A DNA stretch of 64,000 nt from Sphingomonas sp. ATCC 31555. GTDB taxonomy: Bacteria; Pseudomonadota; Alphaproteobacteria; Sphingomonadales; Sphingomonadaceae. The translations under genes and the position numbers were made by a program. The stretch covers positions 62,001 through 126,000 of the forward strand of contig NZ_ALBQ01000011.1 in assembly GCF_000282895.1 (NCBI RefSeq), given 5' to 3'. Positions within the stretch are counted from its first letter, which is position 1. Every line of letters starts with the position of its first letter. The notes below the pieces were generated by a model, which was given only the letters and a program-made list of their open reading frames with translations, searched no databases and was not told the DNA's origin. Below are positions 1 to 7,122 of the stretch, piece after piece.

Positions 1-680
1 TCGTGTCGAACAACATCGCCAATATGAATACGGTGGGCTTCAAGCGCGAGCAGCCGGTGTTCCGCGAATATGTGGAGCAGACCGATTCCGCCGTGAAGCC
101 GGCGCAGAAAACGTCGTTCGTGCTCGATTACGGCGCCGTGCACGATGTTTCGAACGGCGCGTTCCAGCCGACCGGCAATCCGCTGGACGTGATGATCGAC
201 GGGCCGGGCTATCTTTCGGTGCAGTCGGGCGACGGCAGCATTGCCTATACCCGCGCGGGCTTCGTGAAGGTGCTCGAGAGCGGCGAACTGGCGACGGCCG
301 GCGGCCAGGTGATCCTGGGCGCGGGCGGCAAGCCGATCAAGGTTCCGCCCGAGGAAGCTGGCCGGGTGAGCGTCGTGGCCGACGGCACCGTGATGGGCAG
401 CACCGGCCCGCTCGGTCGCATCGCCGTGACCGTGTTCGAAAGCGAAGCTGCGGTCGATCCACGCGGCGACGGCATGTTCACCGCCACCGGCGGCCGCGAA
501 CTTCCTGCCGACCAGACCAAGCTGATGAGCGGAGGGGTCGAGGGATCGAACGTCAACGCGATCGTCGAAACCACCGACATGATCCAGATTCTGCGCGCCT
601 ATCAGACCAGCCAGAGCCTCTCCAACTCGATGTCGGACATGCGCAAGAGCGCGATCGACAAGCTCGGCCGCGTCGGCTGA
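1..680 (+). CDS. flgF: Flagellar proximal rod protein FlgF (5' end outside window)
   Basis: The frame is open from the window edge. It begins inside the conserved N-terminal rod/hook motif (SNNIANMNTVGFKRE) and ends with the matching C-terminal rod motif (residues EGSNVN..DMIQILRAYQTSQS). The arrangement is that of a FlgF/FlgG-type distal or proximal rod protein. The missing start, roughly 15-20 codons, lies upstream of base 1, so the GTG at base 3 is not the real start. The gene sits 22 bp before flgG, the usual flgF-flgG order, and is about the usual length (near 245 aa) once the missing part is added. It builds the rod that crosses the periplasm. The flgF assignment rather than flgG rests on gene order. 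Confidence 0.93.
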   Translation, partial: VSNNIANMNTVGFKREQPVFREYVEQTDSAVKPAQKTSFVLDYGAVHDVSNGAFQPTGNPLDVMIDGPGYLSVQSGDGSIAYTRAGFVKVLESGELATAGGQVILGAGGKPIKVPPEEAGRVSVVADGTVMGSTGPLGRIAVTVFESEAAVDPRGDGMFTATGGRELPADQTKLMSGGVEGSNVNAIVETTDMIQILRAYQTSQSLSNSMSDMRKSAIDKLGRVG

Positions 681-702
681 ATTTCACGAAAGGATACCCG
701 TC

Positions 703-1485
703 ATGCGTTCGCTTTCCATTGCCGGCACCGGCATGCTCGCCCAGCAGACCAACGTCGATGTCATCTCGAACAACATCGCCAACATGAACACCACCGCCTT
801 CAAGAAGCAGCGCGCCGAGTTCCAGGACCTGTTGTATCAGCAGGTCTCGCGGCCCGGTTCGTCCACCGGCGGCGACACGCGGGTGCCGTCGGGCATTCAG
901 ATCGGCGCGGGTGTGAAGACCGGCGGCGTCTATCGCATCAACGAACAGGGCGCGCTGACCCAGACCAGCAATCCCTATGACATGGCGATCCAGGGCCAGG
1001 GCTATTTCCAGGTGACGATGCCGGACGGCTCCACTGCCTATACCCGCGACGGCACCTTCCAGATTTCCGATCAGGGCGAACTGGTTACGCAGGATGGCTA
1101 TCCGGTGCAGCCGGGCATCACGCTGCCGCAGGGCGCGCTGAGCTTCAGCGTTTCGAAGACCGGGCTGGTGGAAGTCACCGTCGCCGGCAACACCCAGCCG
1201 CAGCAGCTCGGCCAGCTGCAGCTCGCGACCTTCATGAACGAGTCCGGCCTCGAAGCGCGCGGCGGCAATCTGTTCGTTGAAACCGCCGGCTCGGGTCAGC
1301 CGACCGTTGGGTCGCCCGGCGATCCCGGCATCGGCACGCTGACCCAGGGCTTCATCGAAGCGTCGAACGTCAACCCGGTTTCCGAAATCACCGCGCTGAT
1401 CACTGCGCAGCGCGCCTATGAAATGAACAGCCGCGTGGTGAAGACCGCGGACGAAATGCTGGCGACGACCAGCCAGCTGCGCTGA
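703..1485 (+). CDS. flgG: Flagellar distal rod protein FlgG
   Basis: A 260-aa protein with the full-length FlgG pattern. The N-terminus has MRSLSIAGTGMLAQQ and the SNNIANMNT motif. The middle has the NPYDMAIQGQGYFQV and TRDGTFQ motifs. The C-terminus has QGFIEASNVNPV..ITALITAQRAYEMNS. Length matches the family (about 260). An AAAGGA ribosome site (ttcacgaaaggatacccgtc) precedes the ATG. The stop codon shares its last base with the flgA start, so the flgFGAH genes are probably co-transcribed. The protein forms the distal rod, the axle on which the P and L rings assemble. Confidence 0.97.
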   Translation: MRSLSIAGTGMLAQQTNVDVISNNIANMNTTAFKKQRAEFQDLLYQQVSRPGSSTGGDTRVPSGIQIGAGVKTGGVYRINEQGALTQTSNPYDMAIQGQGYFQVTMPDGSTAYTRDGTFQISDQGELVTQDGYPVQPGITLPQGALSFSVSKTGLVEVTVAGNTQPQQLGQLQLATFMNESGLEARGGNLFVETAGSGQPTVGSPGDPGIGTLTQGFIEASNVNPVSEITALITAQRAYEMNSRVVKTADEMLATTSQLR

Positions 1486-1913
1486 TGTCCGCGCTGCTGG
1501 GGTTGCTGCTGCTCGCCGCCGCGCCGGGCGAGGAGGTGCCGGTGGCGGTGCTCCAGCAGTCGGTGGCGCGCGGCGAGCGGATCGACGCGAGCGACATCGT
1601 CGTCGAGCCGCGGCCGGAAGGCGTCGCGCGCACCGCGCTGCGAATGGACGACGTCGTCGGCATGGAAGCCACGCGCAACCTCAACGCAGGTGCGCTGCTC
1701 CGCCGCGGCGATGTGATGAAGCCGCAGCTCGTTCGACGCGGCGAGCCGGTGACGGCGCGGATCGTGAGCGGCCCGCTGGTGATCACCGCCGCCGGCCGCG
1801 CGTTGGGCGGCGGGGCACAGGGCGATCCTGTCCGCATCGTCGTCAGTGCCACCAACCGCACGCTCGACGGATTCGTCGATGGATCGGGCACGGTGCGGGT
1901 CTCTACTCCCTGA
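1485..1913 (+). CDS. flgA: Flagellar P-ring assembly chaperone FlgA (short form)
   Basis: A 142-aa secreted protein overlapping flgG by 1 bp (tgATG). Residues 1-15 form a hydrophobic export signal. A SAF-like domain follows (VPVAVLQQSVARGERIDASDI at about 18-38, NLNAGALLRRGDV at about 65-77), and a C-terminal beta domain ends at GDPVRIV..SGTVRV. FlgA is a periplasmic chaperone for FlgI (P-ring) polymerisation. Here it is shorter than the enteric protein (about 220 aa), lacking the extra N-terminal part, as is common in alphaproteobacteria. Its position between flgG and the L-ring gene flgH supports the call. Confidence 0.9.
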   Translation: MSALLGLLLLAAAPGEEVPVAVLQQSVARGERIDASDIVVEPRPEGVARTALRMDDVVGMEATRNLNAGALLRRGDVMKPQLVRRGEPVTARIVSGPLVITAAGRALGGGAQGDPVRIVVSATNRTLDGFVDGSGTVRVSTP

Positions 1914-1925
1914 AGGACAAGGTTC

Positions 1926-2678
1926 ATGCGTAAACTCATCCTCGTGGTGGCGCTGGGCGCCACGCTTTCGGGCTGCGGTGCGGTCGGGCGGTTGAAGGCT
2001 GTCGGCAAGGCACCGCGCCTTTCCTCGATGGAGCCGATCGAGACCCCGGACGTGCAGCCTTCGCTGGCCGATCCCTCGGACCGCTCGGGCCGGGTTCGCC
2101 AGGCATCGACGCCGACCGCGGCGCCGAGCGCATCGCTGTTCCGTACCGGCGCAGGTGCCTTTTTCCGCGATCAGCGCGCGGGCAAGACCGGCGACATCCT
2201 GACGATCCGCATCAACATCGCCGATCGTGCCGATATCGGCAACAACACGGCGCGCACGCGCGGCGGCACCGAAACCGCCGGCATCGCCGGCCTGCTGGGC
2301 CTGCAGACGCCGATCCGCAAATTGACCAACAGCGATCCCTCGTCGCTCGTCGATACCAGCTCGGGCTCCAAATATACGGGCGGCGGCACGACCAACCGGT
2401 CGGAAACGATCAACATGACGATGGCGGCGATCGTCACCCAGGTGCTGCCCAACGGCAATCTGATGATCCGCGGCCGGCAGGAAGTGCGCGTGAACTTCGA
2501 GATGCGCGAGCTGATCGTCACCGGCATCATCCGCCCGGAAGACATCGCCCGCGACAATTCGATCGCGCACAGCCAGATCGCCGAGGCGCGGGTCATCTAT
2601 GGCGGCAAGGGCCAGCTGACCGATGCGCAGCAGGCGCGCTGGGGCCAGCAGATCTACGACGCGCTCTTCCCCTTCTGA
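1926..2678 (+). CDS. flgH: Flagellar L-ring lipoprotein FlgH
   Basis: A 250-aa lipoprotein. The lipobox LSGC places the modified Cys at residue 17. The conserved L-ring core includes SLFRTGAGAFFRDQRAGKTGDILTI, then TNRSETINMTMAAIVTQVLPNGNL and GRQEVRVNFE..L.VTGIIRPEDI near the C-terminus. It forms the outer-membrane bushing of the basal body. It is last in the flgF-G-A-H run and is followed after about 40 bp by a strong terminator. A GGACAAGG-type site precedes the ATG. Confidence 0.97.
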   Translation: MRKLILVVALGATLSGCGAVGRLKAVGKAPRLSSMEPIETPDVQPSLADPSDRSGRVRQASTPTAAPSASLFRTGAGAFFRDQRAGKTGDILTIRINIADRADIGNNTARTRGGTETAGIAGLLGLQTPIRKLTNSDPSSLVDTSSGSKYTGGGTTNRSETINMTMAAIVTQVLPNGNLMIRGRQEVRVNFEMRELIVTGIIRPEDIARDNSIAHSQIAEARVIYGGKGQLTDAQQARWGQQIYDALFPF

Positions 2679-2717
2679 TCGCGCGATCGCAGCGCTTCGG
2701 AACAATAGCCTGAAAGA

Positions 2718-2765
2718 AAAAGACCGGGGGTGCGTCGTTCCGCAACGGCGCACCCCCGGTCTTTT
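2718..2765 (+). terminator. Rho-independent-type terminator after flgH
   Basis: A perfect 17-bp inverted repeat (2718-2734 with 2749-2765; core GACCGGGGGTGCG) has a 14-nt loop that can pair further (CGTT/AACG). The right arm ends in CTTTT, and the next bases are cagttttttaac. It ends the rod/ring operon before the flagellin gene. The A-run on the left arm could give weaker termination from the other strand. Confidence 0.9.
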
Positions 2766-2933
2766 CAGTTTTTTAACTTAACCACTTGCTAACCATCAAA
2801 ATATGCTGGGAAATTTTGGTCGGAACGATTTCCTTTCCACAATGGAAGTGCAGGGCGCGCCAAGCGCCCGGCCGTGGATCGGCGGTTCCGATCCGGGTCG
2901 CAGAAGCGACTCTGTTCCAAGAAGGAAATGATC

Positions 2934-3791
2934 ATGGGTTTTTCGGTTAACACCAACGTTGGCGCAATGGCGGCTCTCCAGAGCCTCACCTCGACCAACA
3001 AGGACCTGGCTACCACGCAGAGCCGCATCAACACCGGCCTGTCCGTGTCCTCGACCAAGGATGACTCGGCTTCCTACACGATCGCACAGGGCCTCCGTGG
3101 CGACCTGGGCGGCCTGAAGTCGGTTTCGTCGTCGCTCAGCCGCGCCAAGAGCGTGACCGACGTCGCCGTTGCCGGTGCCGAGCAGATCTCCGACATCGTC
3201 AACCAGATGAAGGCGAAGGCCTATCAGTCGGCGGATAACGGTATCGACACCGCGACCCGCACCGCGCTGAACAACGACTTCGTCGCGCTGCGCGACCAGA
3301 TCACGACCATCGTGAACTCGTCGGACTTCAACGGCACGAACCTGCTGAAGGCTTCGGGCGGCACGGTTACCGCGCTGCAGTCGCTGCAGGACGCGGACAC
3401 CACCAGCGCCACCACGTGGAACCCGGATTCGCTCAGCGTGGCGAACCAGGGCCTCGATCTCGGCGGTTCGGTGGTTACGATCGCATCGGGCGGCAACATC
3501 AGCAGCCAGTCGGCTGCGGCGGCGATGATCGACACGATCACCACCACGCAGGCGAACCTGAAGACCTCGCTCAGCACGCTCGGCGCCGCTTCGCGCAAGA
3601 TCGATGCTCAGCAGACCTTCACCAGCAAGCTGTCGGACGTGATCGAGGGCGGCATCGGCAACCTTGTCGACGCCGATCTCGCGAAGGAATCGGCACGCTT
3701 GCAGGCACTGCAGGTCAAGCAGCAGCTCGGTGTTCAGGCTCTGTCGATCGCCAACCAGGCGCCGCAGACGATCACTTCGCTGTTCCGCTAA
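2934..3791 (+). CDS. fliC: Flagellin, short alphaproteobacterial type
   Basis: A 285-aa flagellin. The N-terminal D0/D1 region (MGFSVNTNVGAMAALQSLTS..LATTQSRINTGLSVSSTKDDSASYTIAQGLRGD) and the C-terminal D1/D0 region (FTSKLSDVIEGGIGNLVDADLAKESARLQALQVKQQLGVQALSIANQAPQTI split over about 60 residues) are both canonical. The variable outer D2/D3 domains are essentially absent, leaving only about 100 residues in the middle, as in Caulobacter-type flagellins. The ATG at 2934 is chosen because GAAGGA at 2921-2926 is 7 nt away; the in-frame ATG at 2928 is too close to it. The gene is monocistronic between two strong terminators. It is secreted by the flagellar export apparatus and forms the filament. 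Confidence 0.96.
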   Translation: MGFSVNTNVGAMAALQSLTSTNKDLATTQSRINTGLSVSSTKDDSASYTIAQGLRGDLGGLKSVSSSLSRAKSVTDVAVAGAEQISDIVNQMKAKAYQSADNGIDTATRTALNNDFVALRDQITTIVNSSDFNGTNLLKASGGTVTALQSLQDADTTSATTWNPDSLSVANQGLDLGGSVVTIASGGNISSQSAAAAMIDTITTTQANLKTSLSTLGAASRKIDAQQTFTSKLSDVIEGGIGNLVDADLAKESARLQALQVKQQLGVQALSIANQAPQTITSLFR

Positions 3792-3830
3792 GAACCCGCG
3801 GCCCAACCCTGGGGGCCAAAGGTTCGAACG

Positions 3831-3865
3831 GGGCCGGGATGGTACGCCATCCCGGCCCTTTTTTT
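3831..3865 (+). terminator. Strong intrinsic terminator after flagellin
   Basis: A perfect 12-bp GC-rich stem (GGGCCGGGATGG at 3831-3842 with CCATCCCGGCCC at 3847-3858), a TACG tetraloop and a run of seven T residues: a textbook rho-independent terminator. Confidence 0.97.
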
Positions 3866-3897
3866 GTCGGTTTCGCACGGCATCGAATGGTTATCGG

Positions 3898-3906
3898 TCC
3901 TATAAG
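3898..3906 (+). promoter_or_regulatory. YCTATAA flagellar promoter-like element, upstream of the 3930 gene
   Basis: TCCTATAAG lies 24 nt before the GTG start of the following gene. The same YCTATAA core is found before fliK, fliF, fliG, flgI and the second fliN. It resembles a -10 box; no shared -35 box is visible. Seen in sequence; the promoter role is inferred. Confidence 0.45.
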
Positions 3907-3929
3907 GATACCGAACGGGAGAATGGTTA

Positions 3930-4331
3930 GTGTTTCCGCGCATTCGTGAAATCACCGACGCCTTTGGCGGCCGCTTGCGCGTAAGCGTCGAGGAGCATCC
4001 CTCGGGTGCGCTCATCGTCCTCGAACGACCCGATCTGGCCGCCCGCCCGCGCGTGCTGCTCGATGGCTATGGCGTCGACGTGCTTGCCGGCTACATCATG
4101 TCCGCCCGCCTGTCGGTGCCCCAGCAGCTGCCCGACGAGCATGTCGACGGCATGTTCGGTACGCGCCTGCGCCTGGAGGTGGACCCCTCCGCAGTCGTGA
4201 TCCTGACGCAGGAGGGCGGCAGCGGTATCGAGATCGCCGCGCCGTTCTGGGATCGCTTCTACGCCGAATTGTGCATCGTGGCCGCGCATGCGCGCGAGCT
4301 GACCCGCCGGGCCGAGGCGCGCGTCCACTGA
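3930..4331 (+). CDS. Conserved-looking protein of unknown function downstream of flagellin
   Basis: A 133-aa protein starting at GTG with GGGAGAA at 3917-3923 as ribosome site. I do not recognise the family. It has no signal peptide or membrane segment and reads as a small soluble alpha/beta protein (FPRIREITDAFGGRLRV..VEEHPSGALIVLERP, later APFWDRFYAELCIVAAHARELTRRAEA). Charged and hydrophobic residues alternate as in a real protein. It has its own YCTATAA element 24 nt upstream, follows the flagellin terminator and is followed by strong hairpins, so it is a single-gene unit. The location and shared element suggest a flagellum-linked role, for example flagellin control, but nothing in the sequence proves this. 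Confidence 0.7.
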   Translation: MFPRIREITDAFGGRLRVSVEEHPSGALIVLERPDLAARPRVLLDGYGVDVLAGYIMSARLSVPQQLPDEHVDGMFGTRLRLEVDPSAVVILTQEGGSGIEIAAPFWDRFYAELCIVAAHARELTRRAEARVH

Positions 4332-4751
4332 CCTGCGCACCCGCAGGCTGCGCATCCATTGATCCGCGCGCCCGCGGGCCGCGCATGTCCCACCGAAACC
4401 GGGCCCCGCTACCAGTAGGAAGCGACGAGTGCCGGCATTCGCTGGGATGACAAGGAAAGGGCACAGATCCCCGTCCGAAGACCTTCGTATCGGTCCGATC
4501 GGCGCATTGTCTCATGGCGTACAAATGCGAGCGGCAGGCCAGTTGGGGGGAACTGGCCTGCCGCTATGCCGGGCGAGGGGGGCCCGGCAATGAAGGAGAG
4601 ACGAGAGGATCGCGAGGGGATCGGAACGTCCTCTCATCTCCTGATCTACTTATATCGCAGATTTCGACCCTGTAAAAGTCGGTACTGACTTGATTTACTA
4701 CAGGATTTATACGGAGGTCCAGTTAGTGCGGATTTAATCGACCGCGCTAAC
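4332..4751. other. 420-bp intergenic region with hairpins and a repeat half-site
   Basis: A gap between convergent units (the unknown gene at 3930 and flgD). No credible gene is seen. It contains a half-copy of a palindromic repeat at 4430-4452 (GCCGGCATTCGCTGGGATGA, compare the full copy inside cobN), two strong hairpins at 4531-4588 and an AT-richer tail (4620-4740) next to the 3' end of flgD. Confidence 0.6.
4531..4588. terminator. Tandem hairpins between convergent genes
   Basis: The first is a perfect 14-bp stem (GCGGCAGGCCAGTT at 4531-4544 with AACTGGCCTGCCGC at 4551-4564) with a loop of six G. It is followed by a second hairpin (TGCCGGGC at 4567-4574 with GCCCGGCA at 4581-4588). There is no T-run on either strand, so this is a probable bidirectional 3'-end or RNA-stabilising structure rather than a classic terminator. 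Confidence 0.5.
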
Positions 4752-5408
4752 TTACTTCTGGATGCGGGTAATCAAGCTGGTCGGATACTGTGCATCGTTG
4801 ATCGAGACCACGGGGGAACCGTTGATCATCTGTACGTTATCAACGGTTCCTGCGGCGCTGGCGGTCATCTTGATCGATGCGACGGTAGCATTGCTGCCGG
4901 TCAATTCGACGCGGTAGATGCCGGGGTCGAGCGCCTTGCCGTCCTTGGTGGTGCCATCCCAGGTGAAGCTGCCGCTGGTGCCGGTCGCGTCGAAGGTGCG
5001 GGTATCGACCGTGCTGCCCTTCGAATCCAGGATTTTGGCGGTCACGCTCGTCACGGCGTTCGCAGCGATCCAGTTCCACTGCGCCGGCTTCGTCGCGCTG
5101 GTCGCAGCCATGTCGGAGTCGACCTCGACAGCCTGGCCGATCATCGACGAGCTTTGCGTCAGCGACTGCATGTTCATCGTCGACAGCATCGTGTTCAGCG
5201 TCTTGTTCTGCTGAATCGATTGTTCAACTTGCGAATACTGAACGAGCTGCTGCGTGAACTGCGAGCTGTCCATCGGATTCATCGGGTCCTGATTCTGCAT
5301 TTGGGTGGTCAGCAGTTTCAGGAACAGGCTGTAATCCGCGGTCAGCTTGCTGCTCGCCGCATCGGTGGTGGTGCTCGTGGTGGTCGTCGCGCTGGTGACG
5401 AGGGTCAT
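4752..5408 (-). CDS. flgD: Flagellar hook cap/scaffold protein FlgD
   Basis: A 218-aa FlgD. The N-terminal assembly region contains the hallmark LFLKLLTTQMQNQDPMNPMD (about 28-47) and SSQFTQQLVQYSQVEQ. A middle linker follows, then a C-terminal FlgD Ig/tudor-like fold (about 95-190) with GSFTWDGTTKDGKALDPGIYRVEL. FlgD caps the growing hook and is removed at completion. It is the last gene of the leftward block, 9 bp after fliK. The low-complexity S/T stretch at residues 5-18 is typical. Confidence 0.95.
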   Translation of the reverse strand: MTLVTSATTTTSTTTDAASSKLTADYSLFLKLLTTQMQNQDPMNPMDSSQFTQQLVQYSQVEQSIQQNKTLNTMLSTMNMQSLTQSSSMIGQAVEVDSDMAATSATKPAQWNWIAANAVTSVTAKILDSKGSTVDTRTFDATGTSGSFTWDGTTKDGKALDPGIYRVELTGSNATVASIKMTASAAGTVDNVQMINGSPVVSINDAQYPTSLITRIQK

Positions 5409-5417
5409 GAACTGCTC

Positions 5418-7046
5418 CTAGGCGATCAGGTCGACCTGGCCATCGCCGCGGATCGGGCGATAGGCCGGGGCCTGGGGTTCGGGTTCGTCGCGGAACTGCT
5501 GGTTGCCGCCACGCGACTGTTGCTGGAAGGCGGATTGGCCATTGCCGCTGCCGGCGCCGCCATCGCGGCCTTCGAAGCGGAAGCTTTGAGTGTCGCTGCG
5601 GATTCCTGCCTGCTGTAGCGCGCGGCCGAGATCGGGCGCGTCCTGCCGCAGCAGATCCAGCGTGTGCTGGCTTTCGGCCCGCATGGTCGCTTGGACGCGG
5701 CCCTCACGATCGAAGGCGAGGGTTACTTCCACTCGGCCCAGCTCGGCAGGGTTCAGCCGCACGCGCAGTGTGTCTTCGCCTGCATCTACCTTGCGCGCGA
5801 TTTCCACGCCCAAGCTGCGCCCGAGTTCGCCCGGGCGCGCCTGGATCACCGGCTCGCCGGCAGCGGCGCTCGGCGCTTCTGCTGCGGGCGCGTGGGTAGC
5901 GGCCGTGGTGGTGGTTGGCGCGACGGAGAATGCGGCCGTCGTGGTGGCGGCGCTGGCGGCGGGGCCGGTGCGGGATGTGTCGGCGGCGAGCTGCTGGCCA
6001 AAGGCGGCGCCCTGATCGCCCTGGTGGCCGGCATCGCCGCTATGAGTGTCTGCCTTGCCTTCGATGGCTCTCGCAAAGTCCGTTGAGACGTCGACGGCAG
6101 GGCCGTTCTGCGCGGTGACCGCTGCCGTTGGCGGGGCCGTGCGTGCGGGCTTGGTCGTGATCTCGCCGGAAGGCGCCGGCTGCGGTGGGGCGGCGGGCAC
6201 CGGCTGCTGAACGGTTTGCGCGACTGCAACGGGCTGCGGCTGCGGCTGCGGCTGCGTCTGGGGGTGCGGCGACACCAGACTTTCCAGCCCGGCGGCATTC
6301 GTGGCCGGAGCGTCATGCTGCGCATCGGCCGAAGCAGCGTTGCGACCCGACTTGCTGGTCAGCTTTGCGGGAGCCTTGGCGCGATCGAGCGTCGGGACCT
6401 CCAACTGGATCTGCGCGGGTGCATCGAGCGCCACGGCAGCGGCATCCGCCGTGCCGGGTTGCGCGACGACGGGCATCATGGTTTCCGTCGGCGCGGGCGG
6501 CGTCTCGGCAAGTGCAGGCTGGCCCGTCGGATGTTTGCCGTCGATCAGCGGATCACCAACGTTCGTGGCGGGAACGTGCACTTCGGCATCAGGCCCTCCG
6601 GGAAGCGCCTGCTCCAGAATGCCGTTTGCGGAGTGCGGCGTCGCGCCTGCAACATCGGTCAGGGCGGTGGAAGCCGCCGGCTGGTTCAGCGCCTTGGCGA
6701 TCGCGTCTCCCAGCGGGCTGCTCCCGACCGCGATCGGCGCGGCGACCAGCGCGGCGGGCGTTGCCGTCGCGAGCAGTTGCGCCATCGCGACCTGCGGCTT
6801 GTCGCCCGGCAGCTTGGGGAGCGCATTGTCGGCGGCCGGCAGAATCGGCGCGTTCGTCCGGGCAGGAAGTTGTGCGGCGAGATCGGCCGCCGATGCGCTG
6901 CCGATGGCGATGGTTGCACCCGCCAGCGTCGGCTGGCCAAGGGCTCCGCCGATCATGCCGGCAAACCCGCCCGCGGCGCCCGTATCCATGCCGCCGGTCT
7001 GGGGCGAAGGGGATGCCAGGGGGAAGCCGATCATCGTGACGTTCAT
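5418..7046 (-). CDS. fliK: Flagellar hook-length control protein FliK
   Basis: A 542-aa protein with a long, poorly conserved Ala/Pro/Gln/Thr-rich N-terminal ruler (including a QTQPQPQPQP stretch near residue 263). The compact C-terminal Flg_hook domain (about 400-500) carries LGVEIARKVDAGEDTLRVRL, NPAELGRVEVTLAF, MRAESQHTLDLLRQDAPDLGRALQQAGI. FliK measures hook length and switches export specificity through FlhB. It lies between flhA and flgD. A YCTATAA element 44 nt upstream suggests its own promoter as well as read-through from flhA. Confidence 0.93.
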   Translation of the reverse strand: MNVTMIGFPLASPSPQTGGMDTGAAGGFAGMIGGALGQPTLAGATIAIGSASAADLAAQLPARTNAPILPAADNALPKLPGDKPQVAMAQLLATATPAALVAAPIAVGSSPLGDAIAKALNQPAASTALTDVAGATPHSANGILEQALPGGPDAEVHVPATNVGDPLIDGKHPTGQPALAETPPAPTETMMPVVAQPGTADAAAVALDAPAQIQLEVPTLDRAKAPAKLTSKSGRNAASADAQHDAPATNAAGLESLVSPHPQTQPQPQPQPVAVAQTVQQPVPAAPPQPAPSGEITTKPARTAPPTAAVTAQNGPAVDVSTDFARAIEGKADTHSGDAGHQGDQGAAFGQQLAADTSRTGPAASAATTTAAFSVAPTTTTAATHAPAAEAPSAAAGEPVIQARPGELGRSLGVEIARKVDAGEDTLRVRLNPAELGRVEVTLAFDREGRVQATMRAESQHTLDLLRQDAPDLGRALQQAGIRSDTQSFRFEGRDGGAGSGNGQSAFQQQSRGGNQQFRDEPEPQAPAYRPIRGDGQVDLIA

Positions 7047-7089
7047 TCAGTCGCCTCGTGCGCAGGGCCGGAAAGGGCCCTTTCAAACC

Positions 7090-7097
7090 ATTATAGA
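7090..7097 (-). promoter_or_regulatory. YCTATAA element upstream of fliK
   Basis: Read leftward the sequence is CCCTCTATAATGG, 44 nt before the fliK ATG, in the 76-bp gap between flhA and fliK. It is the closest of the set to a sigma-70 TATAAT box. One of six matching sites in the flagellar region. Confidence 0.45.
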
Positions 7098-7122
7098 GGG
7101 ATCGCCGCGGCGACCGTTCGGA

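Noticed and set aside
2766..2933. Sigma-54 (-24/-12) promoter before flagellin and other flagellar genes
   Set aside because: No TGGCAC-N5-TTGC match with correct GG/GC spacing was found before fliC or in the flgC/fliN spacer; the GGCAATTTTTGCC palindrome has the wrong spacing.
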